A stretch of DNA of 64,000 nucleotides from Corinectria fuckeliana (taxonomy: Eukaryota; Ascomycota; Sordariomycetes; Hypocreales; Nectriaceae): assembly GCA_019137255.1 (NCBI GenBank), contig WPDH01000082.1, positions 1-64,000 of the forward strand, in the 5' to 3' direction. This document shows positions 24,701 to 35,280 of this stretch, piece by piece; position 1 is the stretch's first letter, and every line of letters begins with the position of its first letter. Below the pieces are notes generated by a model. It did no database searches and had not been told where the DNA came from. It saw nothing but the letters and a program-made list of their open reading frames with translations. Position numbers and translations under genes: made by a program.

Positions 24701-27700
24701 TACTTTTAATAGTATCTTCTTCTAGCTAGAGGTTATAGTTACTTAGCTATTCTTTCTATATAATAAGATACTTAGTTTTTAGTTTTTTTTTTTCTTACTT
24801 TTATATTTGTAATCTAATTACTTAATTAACTTTCTAGTGTTTATACTTATCCCTCTAGTTTCCTACCTTATAGTCTTTTATTAGGATAGCTCCTAGTCAT
24901 CTAATTAGTTTATCTACTAGCTTAAGTTAAGTAACTAATATCACTAGGTGAATATTAAGGTTATCTTTTATTTTAAGTTTATATACTAGGTTTCCCACCT
25001 GTTTAAGAATCTTATATAGTCTAGTTTTTTTCTCTTTTAGTTTTTTTATATAGTTGTTTACTACTATATATTCTTTCTTATAGAGTTCTAACTAGACTTA
25101 GTCCTCTAGTTTATATTTTACTAGCTAGTATTTCTAGTTATACTAGTGTTTTATAGCTGCTTATATAAAGGCTAGAGTGAGTTTAGCTTTATTATAAAGG
25201 ATATCCTAATTAAAGGTATTAGATTTATCTTCTAGTTATTATAGCCTATTATTTAAGCACTGCTTAGTGACTAGCTCACTTAGTGATATGTTAATAGCTA
25301 ATAAATATAAGTTATTTAGGCTAAACTAGAGGGGGATAAGAGCTAGAACCTAGAGCTAGCCTAAGAAGTTACTAGTAAAATATTAGAGGGCTACTTTTAC
25401 TACTTAATTTTATCTTTTTATAGTTTTATTAGTTTATAAATACTATACTGTTAACATAAGAAGCTTAGTTCTAAATACTATTTACAGACCTTACTAGAAG
25501 TCTAATATAAACTTTATATCTTAGTTAGATATAATATTATATAGGATTCTCTAGTTATATTATATTAGTTTTATAAATAATATTTATACCTAGTTTTTAG
25601 TAGTATACTAATTATTCCCTAGTATAAGCAGGTATATCTAATACTACTTACAGGTAATAGTTAGTAGGCAGTTAAAAAACTACTTTTTTAGGTTTAGCTA
25701 TAGTATTCTTTTAGCTTTTATAACTAGTAGCCTTATAATAAAGTCTATTATAATTATGTAAAATAGGATTAGAGGGCTCTAAATAGGTATTAGTTAGCCT
25801 AGTAGTTTCTAGTAGTTAGTAAGGTTTTTACTATATATATTATATTTGTCTTATACTACTTAGATTTCTTAGTGTAAGTTAGTTATTATAAAAGAACTTA
25901 ATAAGTCTTACTAGGATTATATCTCCCCTAGGTAGAAGTTCTACTTATAATTATCTTAAATAACTTTCTAGCCTGTATCTATAAGTAAGTATAGCTGTTA
26001 GTATCTGCTATACTCTTATAGGTAGATAAGTCTATTCTGCTAAAAGAAGAGAAGCCTTAAGATCTTATCTTTTTTGCTAAGCTATACTAGAATTACTACT
26101 TATTTTGCTTTCTTAGGATACTAGTTAATAATTTCCTAGTGTAGACTAGTTTATATACTAGCTTCTATAAAGTAGAAAGTATAAGTAACTAGTTTCTTCC
26201 CTTCCTAAAGGCAGTCTAGTTTGCCTTTTTTAGCACTATCTTATATATCTTCTTAGCCTAAAAGCCTTAAGAGTATATCTAATACTATATTAGTTAGTTC
26301 TAGAATATATCAGATATCTAATAGGTACTAGCTAAGATATTATAAAGCTAGAGTAAGATAATTATTATTCTATAGAGTGCTAATAAATACTAATTTCTAG
26401 CAGACTAGAGTGCAAATAGTAGAGTGGTTAGTAAGCATAATTACTTTATCTTTTTATATTAACTAGATTATTATCTAGGCTTTCTAGCATATTTAGACTA
26501 AGTATACTATTTCTATTTTTATTAGCTAGTAGTTTTTCTTAGTATTATATAAGGCTTAGCTAAGATATATAATAAGATATATAACTATAAATAGGATTTT
26601 ACTAACTTAATCCTAAGTGTATTTTAGGTTTAAGTAATATATTATGCCTCTTATTTCCTATTCTTTTAATATGTTAAGCTAGATAAATAGTTTTATATTT
26701 AGGTTAAAGTAATAGAGTGATTTAGTATTTACTAGCCTGTTTATAACCTTATAGAAACTATTAATCTCTTTAGGGGTTAAAGTAAACTTAGCTTAGGTTA
26801 TATAGCTAACCTATCTCTAACCTATTACTAATTCGCCTAATTTGTATCTTTTTATAAGCATACTAGTTTTCTTAGCTTATAGTAGTTTAATAGCTTTAGC
26901 GAATCTTAAGATTAAGTACTATAACTATCTAACTATACTAATTTATTTCTTAAGTTAAAGTAAATTTATTAGGAATTTAATGTTTCTTAGGGCTGCTACT
27001 TGTTCTTAGGTGTTAAATAGGCCTAGCCTGTCTACCTAGAATCTAAGTAATTAGACTAATAGGTAGCCTAAGAAGGCTTTCTTAGCTAAGAGAGTAATAT
27101 TCTTTTCCTAGAACAGCTGAAAGATTATTTAAAAATGTCTTAGATATTTTATATTATTATTAGAGAAAATAATAATATTATTAATAAATGTTATAGTAAA
27201 GGCCTAATATAGTTAGAGTAGCTAGTCTATAAACTATTAGATATATACTAATAAGTTTTTAAATCCTATTAGGGCTATCTTAAATCACTCTAATTCTTAG
27301 TAGCTAACTACTATAAAGTGATCTTAGTATTTAAGGTATACTAGAAACTAGTGAAAAAATAACCAGGTATTAATAATACTAATATGTTATTTCCCCTAGA
27401 GTTTACTAAGAATATCCTCTTATAGGGGTATTAGGTAGGTATTAGAAATTATCATATTATTTAGGGCTTATAAGTCTACTACTATATATTCTTTCTTTTT
27501 ACTTATTACTATTTACTATACTATAAAGATAAAGCTTATAAATAGTGTTAGTTTTATAACCTACTTTATTTATTCTTAGTTATATAGTTAGTTAAATATA
27601 GCATTTAGAAAGTCTCTTCTTTTTTTCCCTAGCAGGTAAGATTATAATCTTAGCTTCTATTAGTACTAGTTGTCTACTAAGAGTACCTTTATATACTTAT

Positions 27701-30700
27701 ACTTAGGTACTAATATTTCCTCTTAGTTAGCCTAAATACTAGTATATTTCTGTATAAGACCCTACACTTATTATATAAAGCTAGTTTAGTTATTATAGAT
27801 TCTTACTCTTTTTGCTATTTTAACTTTTAGGAGGGTCTTATCCTTAGATATACCTAGCTTAGTATTTAGGTCTAGACTAGTATTCTAAAATCCTATACTA
27901 AGTTTCTAGTTAGGTTTCTTATTAGCTAGAGTTATAACTTCTTAGGTTAGGTGTTTAAGCTTACAGGTTATTAGTACTATATCTTTATATTTAGTAAGTA
28001 GGTCACCCTAGTTAGCTTTTTTAATAGAGTTCTTATCTTTAACTAGTTTAAGAATGCCTAGTTATTAGTTCTTTTAGATTATTAGTAGCTTCTACCTGTT
28101 ATTTATTATAAAGACTACCTTAAGCTGTCTTATAATAACTCTAATAATATCTTAACTTTATAGGTTAAGAAGGAAGTCTTAGCCTTTTAGGATACCTAGT
28201 ATGCTTACTTATACTATTTTACTACTTTTAGGAGGGATTATAATATATATGTTACTTTTCACTAGATATTTATAAGGTCTTATATAAATATATACTAAGG
28301 CAGGTAGGTATAGCCTATTAGCTATACCTATTTACACTTCCTGCTAAGTGTTAATAATATTCACTCTATAGGTAGTATTAAATTCTTAGCTTAAAAGTAG
28401 TTTTACTAATAGTTCTAGTATAACCTAAGCTCTAATATAGACTTTTACTATTATATGTTTTCCTGCCTAGTAGCCTAGTAAGTATATTATAAATATTACC
28501 TATCCTTCTGTCTTATTCTAGCCTATACTGCTAAGCTTAGCCTAATATTCTCTAGTAAAGGTTATATCTAGGAAGAACTAGAGTATCTTATAACTAACTA
28601 CTAAGTATATTACACTTATATTTATATAGATCTCTTATTATTTAGTCCTAGCTAGAGTGGCTTTTACTTATACCTATATATAGCTATACTTTAAGAGGTA
28701 TTATAAGTTTAGTTTCTTACCTTATAGTATATACTTAATAATAGTGAGAATCCGCTTAGGCTTGTAAGTAAGATAGACTAAGTCTTATAGTAAAACTAGG
28801 TGGTAGTTACTAATATTTAGGATAAATTTCTTAGTACTATTCTGGCTTTTTATAGTTTTCTAGATAAATTTATATACCTCTAGTATAGTATATAAGGATT
28901 TTAGGTTATCTTATAGTTTGTCTATATTAGTATTATATTATTCTATTACTATATAAGCTACCTCTTTTAAATTTTATAGTTCTTTTTTAGTAAAGAAGGC
29001 TTATACTTGTTCTTAGGAAATATAGTACTCTCTGAGCTTATCTGGCTAGATATTATTAAATATGTAAAATGTTTAAGTGCTTATATTCTTACTGCTAGGT
29101 TGCCTTAAGTATATAATTATAGGGTAGAGAGCTAGGGCTAGTAGTAGAGCTATATTCTAGGTTAGGGTTTTAGTAGCTATTATGTTTCTTACTAGCAGGG
29201 GTGATATAAACTAGACTTAATTTCAGGTTAGTATATTATTTTGTGCTTCTAAGAGTGTAGGTAAGAGTATATATACTTATCTCTGCTAATAGTTATTTTA
29301 CTATAGGGGGAGGCTTTTATTATTATCTATCTGTAAGGTTAGTCTAGTTATATTACTACATAAGGTTTAAGAGTATATTATTCTTAGTTCTTAAGTGGCT
29401 ATACTAGCTTAGTTTCTTATTAGAGTGTAATACTTTCCCCTAAGGAGGTAGCTCTAACTTCCTGCTGTTATATAGATATAAAAGTTTAGTATGTAAAGCT
29501 TATTTATATCTACCTAGTTGTTAATAGACTAGTAAGAAGCTAGGTAGCTTATAACTTCTTAGAGGTAGATATTAAGCTTATTAAAGACTAAGTTAGTAAG
29601 ATAATTAGGTAGGTATCTAATAGTATATACTATATATTTAACTCTAGATATCTAATTCTAAAAGTTAACTTAGTTAGTAATATCTTAAATAGTAAATTTC
29701 TCCTTTTATAAAGTATCTATTATAACTTCTAGTTAGGTTTTAAAGTAGGTTTAGATTAGATTAATCTATATATTAATTCTCTTATAACTATTCTAAAGTA
29801 CTACTTATTAGTTATTAGTTAGGTTACTAGTATACTAGTCTAAAGCTGATCTAAAAAGTAGGTATAATATATTCTAAACTAGTACTACTTTATATTCTAG
29901 TTCTTATACTATATATTATTCTAAGAAATTAACAAAACAGAAGGTGCTTCTCTAGATAAGGTTCTTATTATCTAGCTTTATATTATTAAAGGATTTATTA
30001 TAGGTATTTACTAGTTAGAATTTTCTTACTTTTTTTGCTTAGAACTAGATGTATAGTACTAAGGTAGTGTTTATTTATATCTAGCTAAGAAGGTTATATA
30101 AGTCTTTTATAGTGATAAGAGTTTCCTATACTATTAGATATTTTAGCGGATTATCTATACTTAGGGCTAATTCTGTTAGTATCTTAACTGTTAAAGCTAG
30201 GGGTTATTAATCTACTATTATAGGTTTCTTACCTTTATTTAGTTAGAAGGTTAAGTTAAACTCTATAGGGGCTGGTTTATTTTACAGACTAGTTGTTAAA
30301 AGGAGGGTATCCTTAAAGTGTTATTAGGCTAGGATTTATAGTGAGTTTAACAGGTTAGCAGATTAAGATCTTAGTTTATCTTTAATATTCTAGTTGTAAA
30401 GCTGTTAGGCGAGATTATTATTAACTAGGTTAGCTATTAGTTGCTAAGTGGGAAGAGGCGGTTATAGTAAAATAGAAAAGGTCCTAAGGGGAGTTAAGCT
30501 AGTTATTCCTAAGGAGCTTATAAGTAGTTAGAAGATATTTAGAGGTGGTAGCAAGTATTAGTATTTCTATCTAGTTAGGTAGTAATAGAGTTCTTTCTGG
30601 TTATATACCTGTTTCTTAGATTTTAACCACCTTATAATTACCTTCTTAATTCTAGTGTATAGTTTTAACTTCTATATTAAGAGGTATATAAGAGACTTAG

Positions 30701-30900
30701 CTACTTTCTTAGGGTTAGGTTTAGAGGTGGTATACAAAAGGAATAGATAGGTAAGTCCTAATTACTAATATTATTCCTAGAGGTAATATTCCTATACTTA
30801 TATATTATCTTTCTTATTAATTAAGTTAATTACCTTAAGAGAGAAGAGTTCTTAGTAACTAGGGATTTCTTAGTAAGCTTTTAAGAGTTTCTAACTAAGG
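24700..30900 (-). pseudogene. Gypsy gag-pol remnant
   Basis: Minus-strand coding relic. From high to low coordinates: a gag-like or leader part (about 30.9-29.2 kb, assigned by position only), protease/reverse transcriptase (about 28.5-26.7 kb, with FINNI at 27174-27188 and LLAKKAFLGY downstream), RNase H and integrase, ending in an integrase C-terminal region near 25.05-24.85 kb. The last has the pattern L..R..LNRWET..NLKLKDN..IH.VI, matching the family's KVGKLAYKL-type segment. Stops at former Gln and Trp codons are frequent and Asp-to-Asn changes are present. Domain limits are approximate because every frame is interrupted. Confidence 0.75.
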
Positions 30901-30958
30901 TGAAAGTTAAAAGCTATTCAGAAGGTGTATAAGTATAGGTAATATAATTACTACTATT

Positions 30959-31342
30959 TAATATAGAATTAACTATATTAGGGGATATATAAAGTAAATA
31001 CTACTAAGAGGAAGAATCTCTACTTATATAATTAAGATACTTAAAGCTTAGAAGTAAGATAGTAAGATAATAAGATAATAATTCTTCTATCTATTCTAGT
31101 GATAGTCTTCCTCTTTATATAAGAGAAAGTCTTAAGGCACTTCTTAGGTATTCCTTAGGAAATCTCTAAATAGGTCCTAAGATTTCCCTAAGACTATTCT
31201 AGGATTTCCCGGGATAATTCTCAGCCTAATTAGTAGGAGATTTCTCTCCCTATTATAGCTACTCTCTAGTAGCCCTCTCTAGGGTTATAGCCTAAGCTGT
31301 TACTAGATAGTAACAGCTCTCTATCCAGCTTATTCTATAACA
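30959..31342 (-). repeat. Right LTR (5' LTR of the minus-strand Gypsy element), 384 bp
   Basis: Direct repeat of 21951-22334 with identical length. It ends TATAACA, which keeps the CA end that the left copy has lost to TA. It is followed at once by the AGTTA duplication. Confidence 0.92.
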
Positions 31343-31347
31343 AGTTA
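31343..31347. repeat. Right target-site duplication of the Gypsy element (AGTTA)
   Basis: Identical to 21946-21950. It is followed by TAAGATAGAGGG, which continues the interrupted Copia RNase H sequence. Confidence 0.85.
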
Positions 31348-32300
31348 TAAGATAGAGGGTAAATAAGCAGGCTATAATAATAACCTTAATAACTAAAGTA
31401 GAGCTACTAGTACTATTATAAGCTGCTAAGAAAGGTATATTTTAAAGCTGGCTTCTTATAGAGCTGGGACTTAAGCTTAGAAGCACTAAGTATATATAAA
31501 TTTAGTGTGATAATATATAGATGATTAGGCTTATTAATAAGCAGCTAAGCTAGCTATATATAAGCTTATAGTATATTAATATATATAATTACTAGCTTTA
31601 TTAGGAAGCTAAGAAAGAGACTATTATAGTAGAATATATACTATCTAAAAACATACTAGCTAATAGCCTTATAAAGGTTCTAGTAAGTAAGCCTTTTAGA
31701 ACCTTTATAAAGCAGCTTAGGCTTATAGATATTATAAATTAGCTTAAAGAAAAGCATAAGCTTAATAATCTTACAGGCCTAATAACCTAGCTATAATTAG
31801 ACCTTAATTTAAGCCTATTTCTAGTATTAGATTTAAAAATACTATAATTATATTAGCAGCTATAATTATATTAGTAATAGCAGCTATAATAAGAGCCTTA
31901 TATGTTAGAATTAATAACCTTCCTTCTAGAAAGACTTAAATTAGTATAATAGTTAAAACTACTATAACTAATCCTTCTAAATTAGCAGGCTATAACCACT
32001 TTAAGTAGTCTATAACTATATCTACTTACTAAAAATAATATTAAAAAGATAACTATCTAAGTAGTAAGATTCCCTCCTTTTTGCTAGGCTTAATAATAAT
32101 CTTAATACCCTTATAATCACTCTTTTATATAACTAAAAATATATAGTAGCTCTAACTATTACCCTAGTGTAATAGCTAGAGTTACTACTGCCTTTTTATA
32201 AGACTTATATTTAAAGCCAGGTAGGGACTGATTTTTACTCTCTATAACAACAAGAAAAAAGCTATCAGATAGACAGTTAAAGCCATAAATAGCTTTAACT
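31348..32300 (+). pseudogene. Copia RNase H remnant, downstream part
   Basis: Plus-strand continuation of the Copia pol gene after the Gypsy insertion. The stretch VNKQA..ITLITKVELLVL (about 31360-31425) corresponds to the Copia RNase H pattern NKQ..VT.S(T/S)TEAELLAL. Further on come ICDNIQ-like, HNHWL-like and ADSLTK-like remnants (to about 31720). Former Gln, Trp and Glu codons are changed by C-to-T or G-to-A. The remaining part up to the polypurine tract is non-coding or beyond recognition. Confidence 0.85.
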
Positions 32301-32307
32301 GGGGGGG
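32301..32307 (+). other. Polypurine tract of the Copia element
   Basis: A run of seven G directly before TA and the right LTR, the expected place of plus-strand priming. It has survived although the surroundings are heavily mutated. G in a run of G is not a RIP target, which may explain this. Confidence 0.7.
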
Positions 32308-32309
32308 TA

Positions 32310-32565
32310 TATCAGACAGGGGACCCAGCTGAAAAAGATAACTAAGGCTATAAAAGCCCAGATAATCTAGAAGACGGGAATTCCCTAAAAGACAAGAGGC
32401 CAGAAGAGGAACACAACTACACGGTGATAATAACACCAATTCTAGCGATGATCACATCAATTGAATCATATTGCTAGGCTTTATTATCATCATCTATTTT
32501 TCTGTGATCAAATCACCTGAAATTCGGCCCGTTAGACCCACTTACGATCGATCACGTGTCCAATA
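32310..32565 (+). repeat. Right (3') LTR of the Copia element, 256 bp
   Basis: Direct repeat of 17425-17680. Its first half is RIP-mutated (GGGGATGACT of the left copy is AAAGATAACT here), whereas its outer half from about 32420 keeps CpG and normal GC. This is the mirror image of the left LTR. Confidence 0.92.
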
Positions 32566-32856
32566 TATGTCCCCTCGCATCCACAAGGTCGGGACAATCG
32601 ATAAAGACGGGAGGAAGATATTCCCAACCCGGATTAGGAAAGAGCGCAACTCGGCCTCAAGAAGGATCAGATCAAGCTGCAGACAGCCAAATGCTACTAG
32701 TAGTTCTTAATGGTTACTTTAAGATGCCATTCATAACCTGGCCTTCCTATAGTACCTTAGTACCTAAGTATCTACTTACCTGCCTACTACACAACTTACC
32801 ATATTTACCTTGCAATCCCAAATCGTCCCCCGCAGATAGCTATTCGACATCCCATC

Positions 32857-33333
32857 ATGGCCGCCCCCAACCAGGAGCCTAGAGGATTTATTCTCTATTA
32901 CCCCGTATCCGACCAGCCATCGACGGCCGAGGCCTTGTCTCAGAACACTCACGACGCTCAAGACAGTACCCGAAACCCCGACGTGGAGAGACCCGATGCA
33001 AGCGCCGGCTCCATCGCTGCCCAGTCCACTCCCCAGACATGGGATTCCTCGGGAAGATGGCAGCCAGAGACAGACGCCGCATGGATCGCCCCAGCCAAGA
33101 TCAACGCCGTTTTCCGCAGGCAATCTAGCGCCGTCGCTGGGAACGTTTCGAAGACAGCATCGGCCGGCGTACCAGGTGGGTTTGCGATGGCAGACTGGAT
33201 GCATCGGGGGTTCATGCTGATCATTGGCGTGAAGATCAGAACCCCGGGTTCGAACGACAACAACAGATGCAATGATGGAGCTTGCAGGGCGGTCAATGAG
33301 ACTCAGGACAAGGTGCATCAACGACAGGGATAG
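32857..33333 (+). CDS. Small hypothetical protein next to the Copia LTR
   Basis: ATG-initiated open frame of 158 aa, starting 287 bp after the target duplication of the Copia element. Composition is normal for coding DNA of this genome and there is no RIP signature. The chain is hydrophilic and Ser/Ala/Gln-rich, with one short hydrophobic stretch (FMLIIGVKI). No domain was recognised. A possible GT donor lies inside (near 33176), so the 3' part could be spliced differently. It may be a real small gene or chance. Confidence 0.35.
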   Translation: MAAPNQEPRGFILYYPVSDQPSTAEALSQNTHDAQDSTRNPDVERPDASAGSIAAQSTPQTWDSSGRWQPETDAAWIAPAKINAVFRRQSSAVAGNVSKTASAGVPGGFAMADWMHRGFMLIIGVKIRTPGSNDNNRCNDGACRAVNETQDKVHQRQG

Positions 33334-33794
33334 CTCTATGACTGGGGCCGTTGGCGTTGGGTCAGCAGTCGGTCGAGACACGCACGAATCAATAAACTAC
33401 GAGACGCATTGCGACCAAGTTCGAGCGTAAGTAAATGAGTGCCTAAGTAGATGGTGGGTGCTGTTAAGAAGCCAGTAGACTAGTCCTGCGAGCACTTTAA
33501 TCAAGATCATTGTCCTCCACTGCCCCCCCAAAAACAACCCCTCGTGGTGAAGACCGTCGCAATGCAACGTAAAGCAGGAGGTTTCTGATGTCATCAGCGC
33601 TCCTATACAGTAGGCTACAATGCAGCAACGTCATAGCACATCCACCACCAAAGGGCGCGGGGCGTACACGTGAACCCCGCCAAACATCCCTCCAGCTCAA
33701 TTCACCACGCAGCTTTGACAACTCCAAACACACCTATTCTCGGAGTCTTCTTCATTCTCTCTTCCCCTACAACTCTCAACTCGACCAGCCCGCC
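33334..33794. other. Intergenic region upstream of the UCH gene
   Basis: About 460 bp without a supported gene. The last 100 bp before the UCH start are CT-rich, as is common for fungal leaders. Confidence 0.5.
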
Positions 33795-34595
33795 ATGTCG
33801 GCATTAACAAATCCCAACGTCCCCAAGGGGGCAACCGCCTTCATCCCGCTCGAGGCAAACCCGCAGCTCATGACGAGCCTCATCCGCAAACTTGGCGTCA
33901 ACGACGCCCTCGAGCTCCACGACGTCTACTCCCTCACCGACCCTGAAATGCTCTCCTTCATCCCGCGCCCCGCCCTCGCCCTGCTTCTCGTTTTCCCCGT
34001 CAGCGCCACCTACGAGAGCCATCGAATGGCCGAAGATGTCCTCACCGAAGAGTACAACCGCAAGGGTGACGCCGAGCCCGTTCTCTGGTGGCGCCAGACC
34101 ATCCGCAACGCCTGCGGGCTCATGGGGCTTTTGCACGCCGTCAGCAACGGCCCTGCTAGAGGCTTCATCGGTACGTAGAGCCGCAGTCTCGCGTGCTCCC
34201 GTAGCTAATATGCCTTTGCTGCAGACAAGGATTCCACACTCGACAAAATCATCGAGAAGAGCATACCACTCGCCAGCCGCGAGCGCTCCCAGGTCCTCGA
34301 AGACTGCCCCGAGCTCGCTACCGCCCACAAGGAGGCTGCCTCCGAGGGCGACACCGCTGCACCCGCCGCCGAGGACGACATCGACCTACACTACGTCACC
34401 TTCACCAAGGGAAGCGACGGCGGTCTCTGGGAGCTGGATGGCCGTCGCCAAGGACCCATCAGAAGAGGAGACCTCGACAAGGACGAGGATGTTCTGAGTG
34501 CGAAGGGCCTGAGTCTCGGTGCGCTCAAATTCCTTGAACGAGAGGGCGCGGATCTGAGATTCAGTGCCGTCGCCTTGGCTGGGACACTCGATTAG
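33795..34595 (+). CDS. yuh1: Ubiquitin carboxyl-terminal hydrolase (UCH, peptidase C12)
   Basis: Two exons (33795-34170, 34225-34595) separated by a 54-bp intron with a GCTAAT branch site, giving 248 aa, normal for UCH-L1/L3/Yuh1. The enzyme cleaves small adducts from the C-terminus of ubiquitin and related proteins. The catalytic set is visible: Gln101 in WWRQTIRNACG, nucleophile Cys107, His181 in DLHYVTF and Asp197 in LWELDGRRQGP. The crossover-loop region between residues 145 and 175 is rich in Ala/Glu. No targeting signal is seen, so it is probably cytosolic or nuclear. The frame is intact. Confidence 0.93.
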
Positions 34596-35280
34596 CAACC
34601 GGAGCTCTGAATCATGGCACTGGAAGGCAAGGCATATTACGTTCCAAGTCCGTTTCTGGATGGCCTATTGGACTGTGTATGAGCCCTTGAGGTGCAAGAA
34701 CACTCAGCCTCGGTCCAAGCGTGACCCGAACAAGTCGAGCCATGCCCTGAAAAGCAGCGCCGACACATTACTTTTGGAGTCTGTCAGAGACCAAAAGACA
34801 GAGCACTCGTCATCTTCTTGACAGTTTAGCTTTTTTTTTGTTTTTTTTGGTTGGAAACAAGGGCCCTGCCTGAAGTCACCGCACTTGTCGCACCACCGTT
34901 TTCTAAGCATCGTTGAGAGAGAACCGCAGCAAGAACAGTTAGGCAGAATCGAAGTTCACTGACACCAATCAAGCTCTTGTAAACTGCCTTACTTGTTTAT
35001 TGATGCCAGAACTATGCCTAGTAATACCTAAGTAGGTTTTCGCCTTCATCGGCCTACCTGTCATAACGCTAGTAATGTTAGTAGCCTGCTAATGCTAGTA
35101 GCTTGCTAAAAGGCAGCATAAACGATTGAAGCCACATCTGTCTATATTCAGCTTCTCCACTTCTTAAAAGCAGCAACTTCAATATATAATGTCTACCGAA
35201 TCCTTTCCTTTTACAACTGCACAATCTTTATTTCTCAGTTAGGATCCCTTTATTTTATACTGAAGAAATAACCAGACAAG
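34596..35280. other. Intergenic region
   Basis: About 685 bp between the UCH gene and the Arf-like pseudogene. It contains a T-rich tract (about 34830-34850), and at 35070-35110 two imperfect GCTAGTAATGTTAGTAGC / GCTAATGCTAGTAGC units of unknown meaning. No gene is seen. Confidence 0.4.

Larger units (their letters stand above)
21951..31342 (-). mobile_element. Nested Ty3/Gypsy LTR retrotransposon, RIP-degraded, inserted in Copia RNase H
   Basis: Bounded by two 384-bp direct LTRs (21951-22334 and 30959-31342) that start TAATATAG and end TATAATA / TATAACA. A perfect 5-bp duplication AGTTA flanks it. The total length is 9392 bp. Polymerase remnants read on the minus strand. Reverse transcriptase with FINNI (27174-27188) matches the Gypsy motif F(I/V)DDI, followed by the usual LNPKK..FLGY-type stretch (seen as LLAKKAFLGY). 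Farther along the minus strand an integrase C-terminal part contains FLNRWET..NLKLKDNLNIHLVILV. So the 5' LTR is the right one. Insertion into Copia shows that Gypsy is the younger of the two. Confidence 0.92.
17425..32565 (+). mobile_element. Ty1/Copia LTR retrotransposon, RIP-degraded, interrupted by a nested Gypsy element
   Basis: Bounded by two 256-bp direct LTRs (17425-17680 and 32310-32565) that begin TGTCAGACAGG / TATCAGACAGG and end CTAATA / CCAATA. The flanking 5-bp duplication is CATGT on the left (17420-17424) and TATGT on the right (32566-32570), differing by one C-to-T change. A G7 polypurine tract at 32301-32307 lies 2 bp before the right LTR. Between them, translated remnants on the plus strand occur in Copia order: gag-like, protease, integrase, reverse transcriptase, RNase H. 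Without the 9.4-kb nested insertion and one target copy the element would be about 5.7 kb, normal for Copia. LTR differences are nearly all C/T or G/A transitions. Confidence 0.93.

Noticed and set aside
17681..32300. Possible CRISPR-like or tandem array in the AT-rich block
   Set aside because: The repetitive appearance comes from low complexity after RIP. No regularly spaced repeats were found, and CRISPR arrays are not expected in a fungal nucleus.
32471..32882. Two plus-strand frames of 79 and 108 codons at the right edge of the Copia element
   Set aside because: They start inside the LTR and run across the target duplication, so they are chance fusions of LTR and flank.
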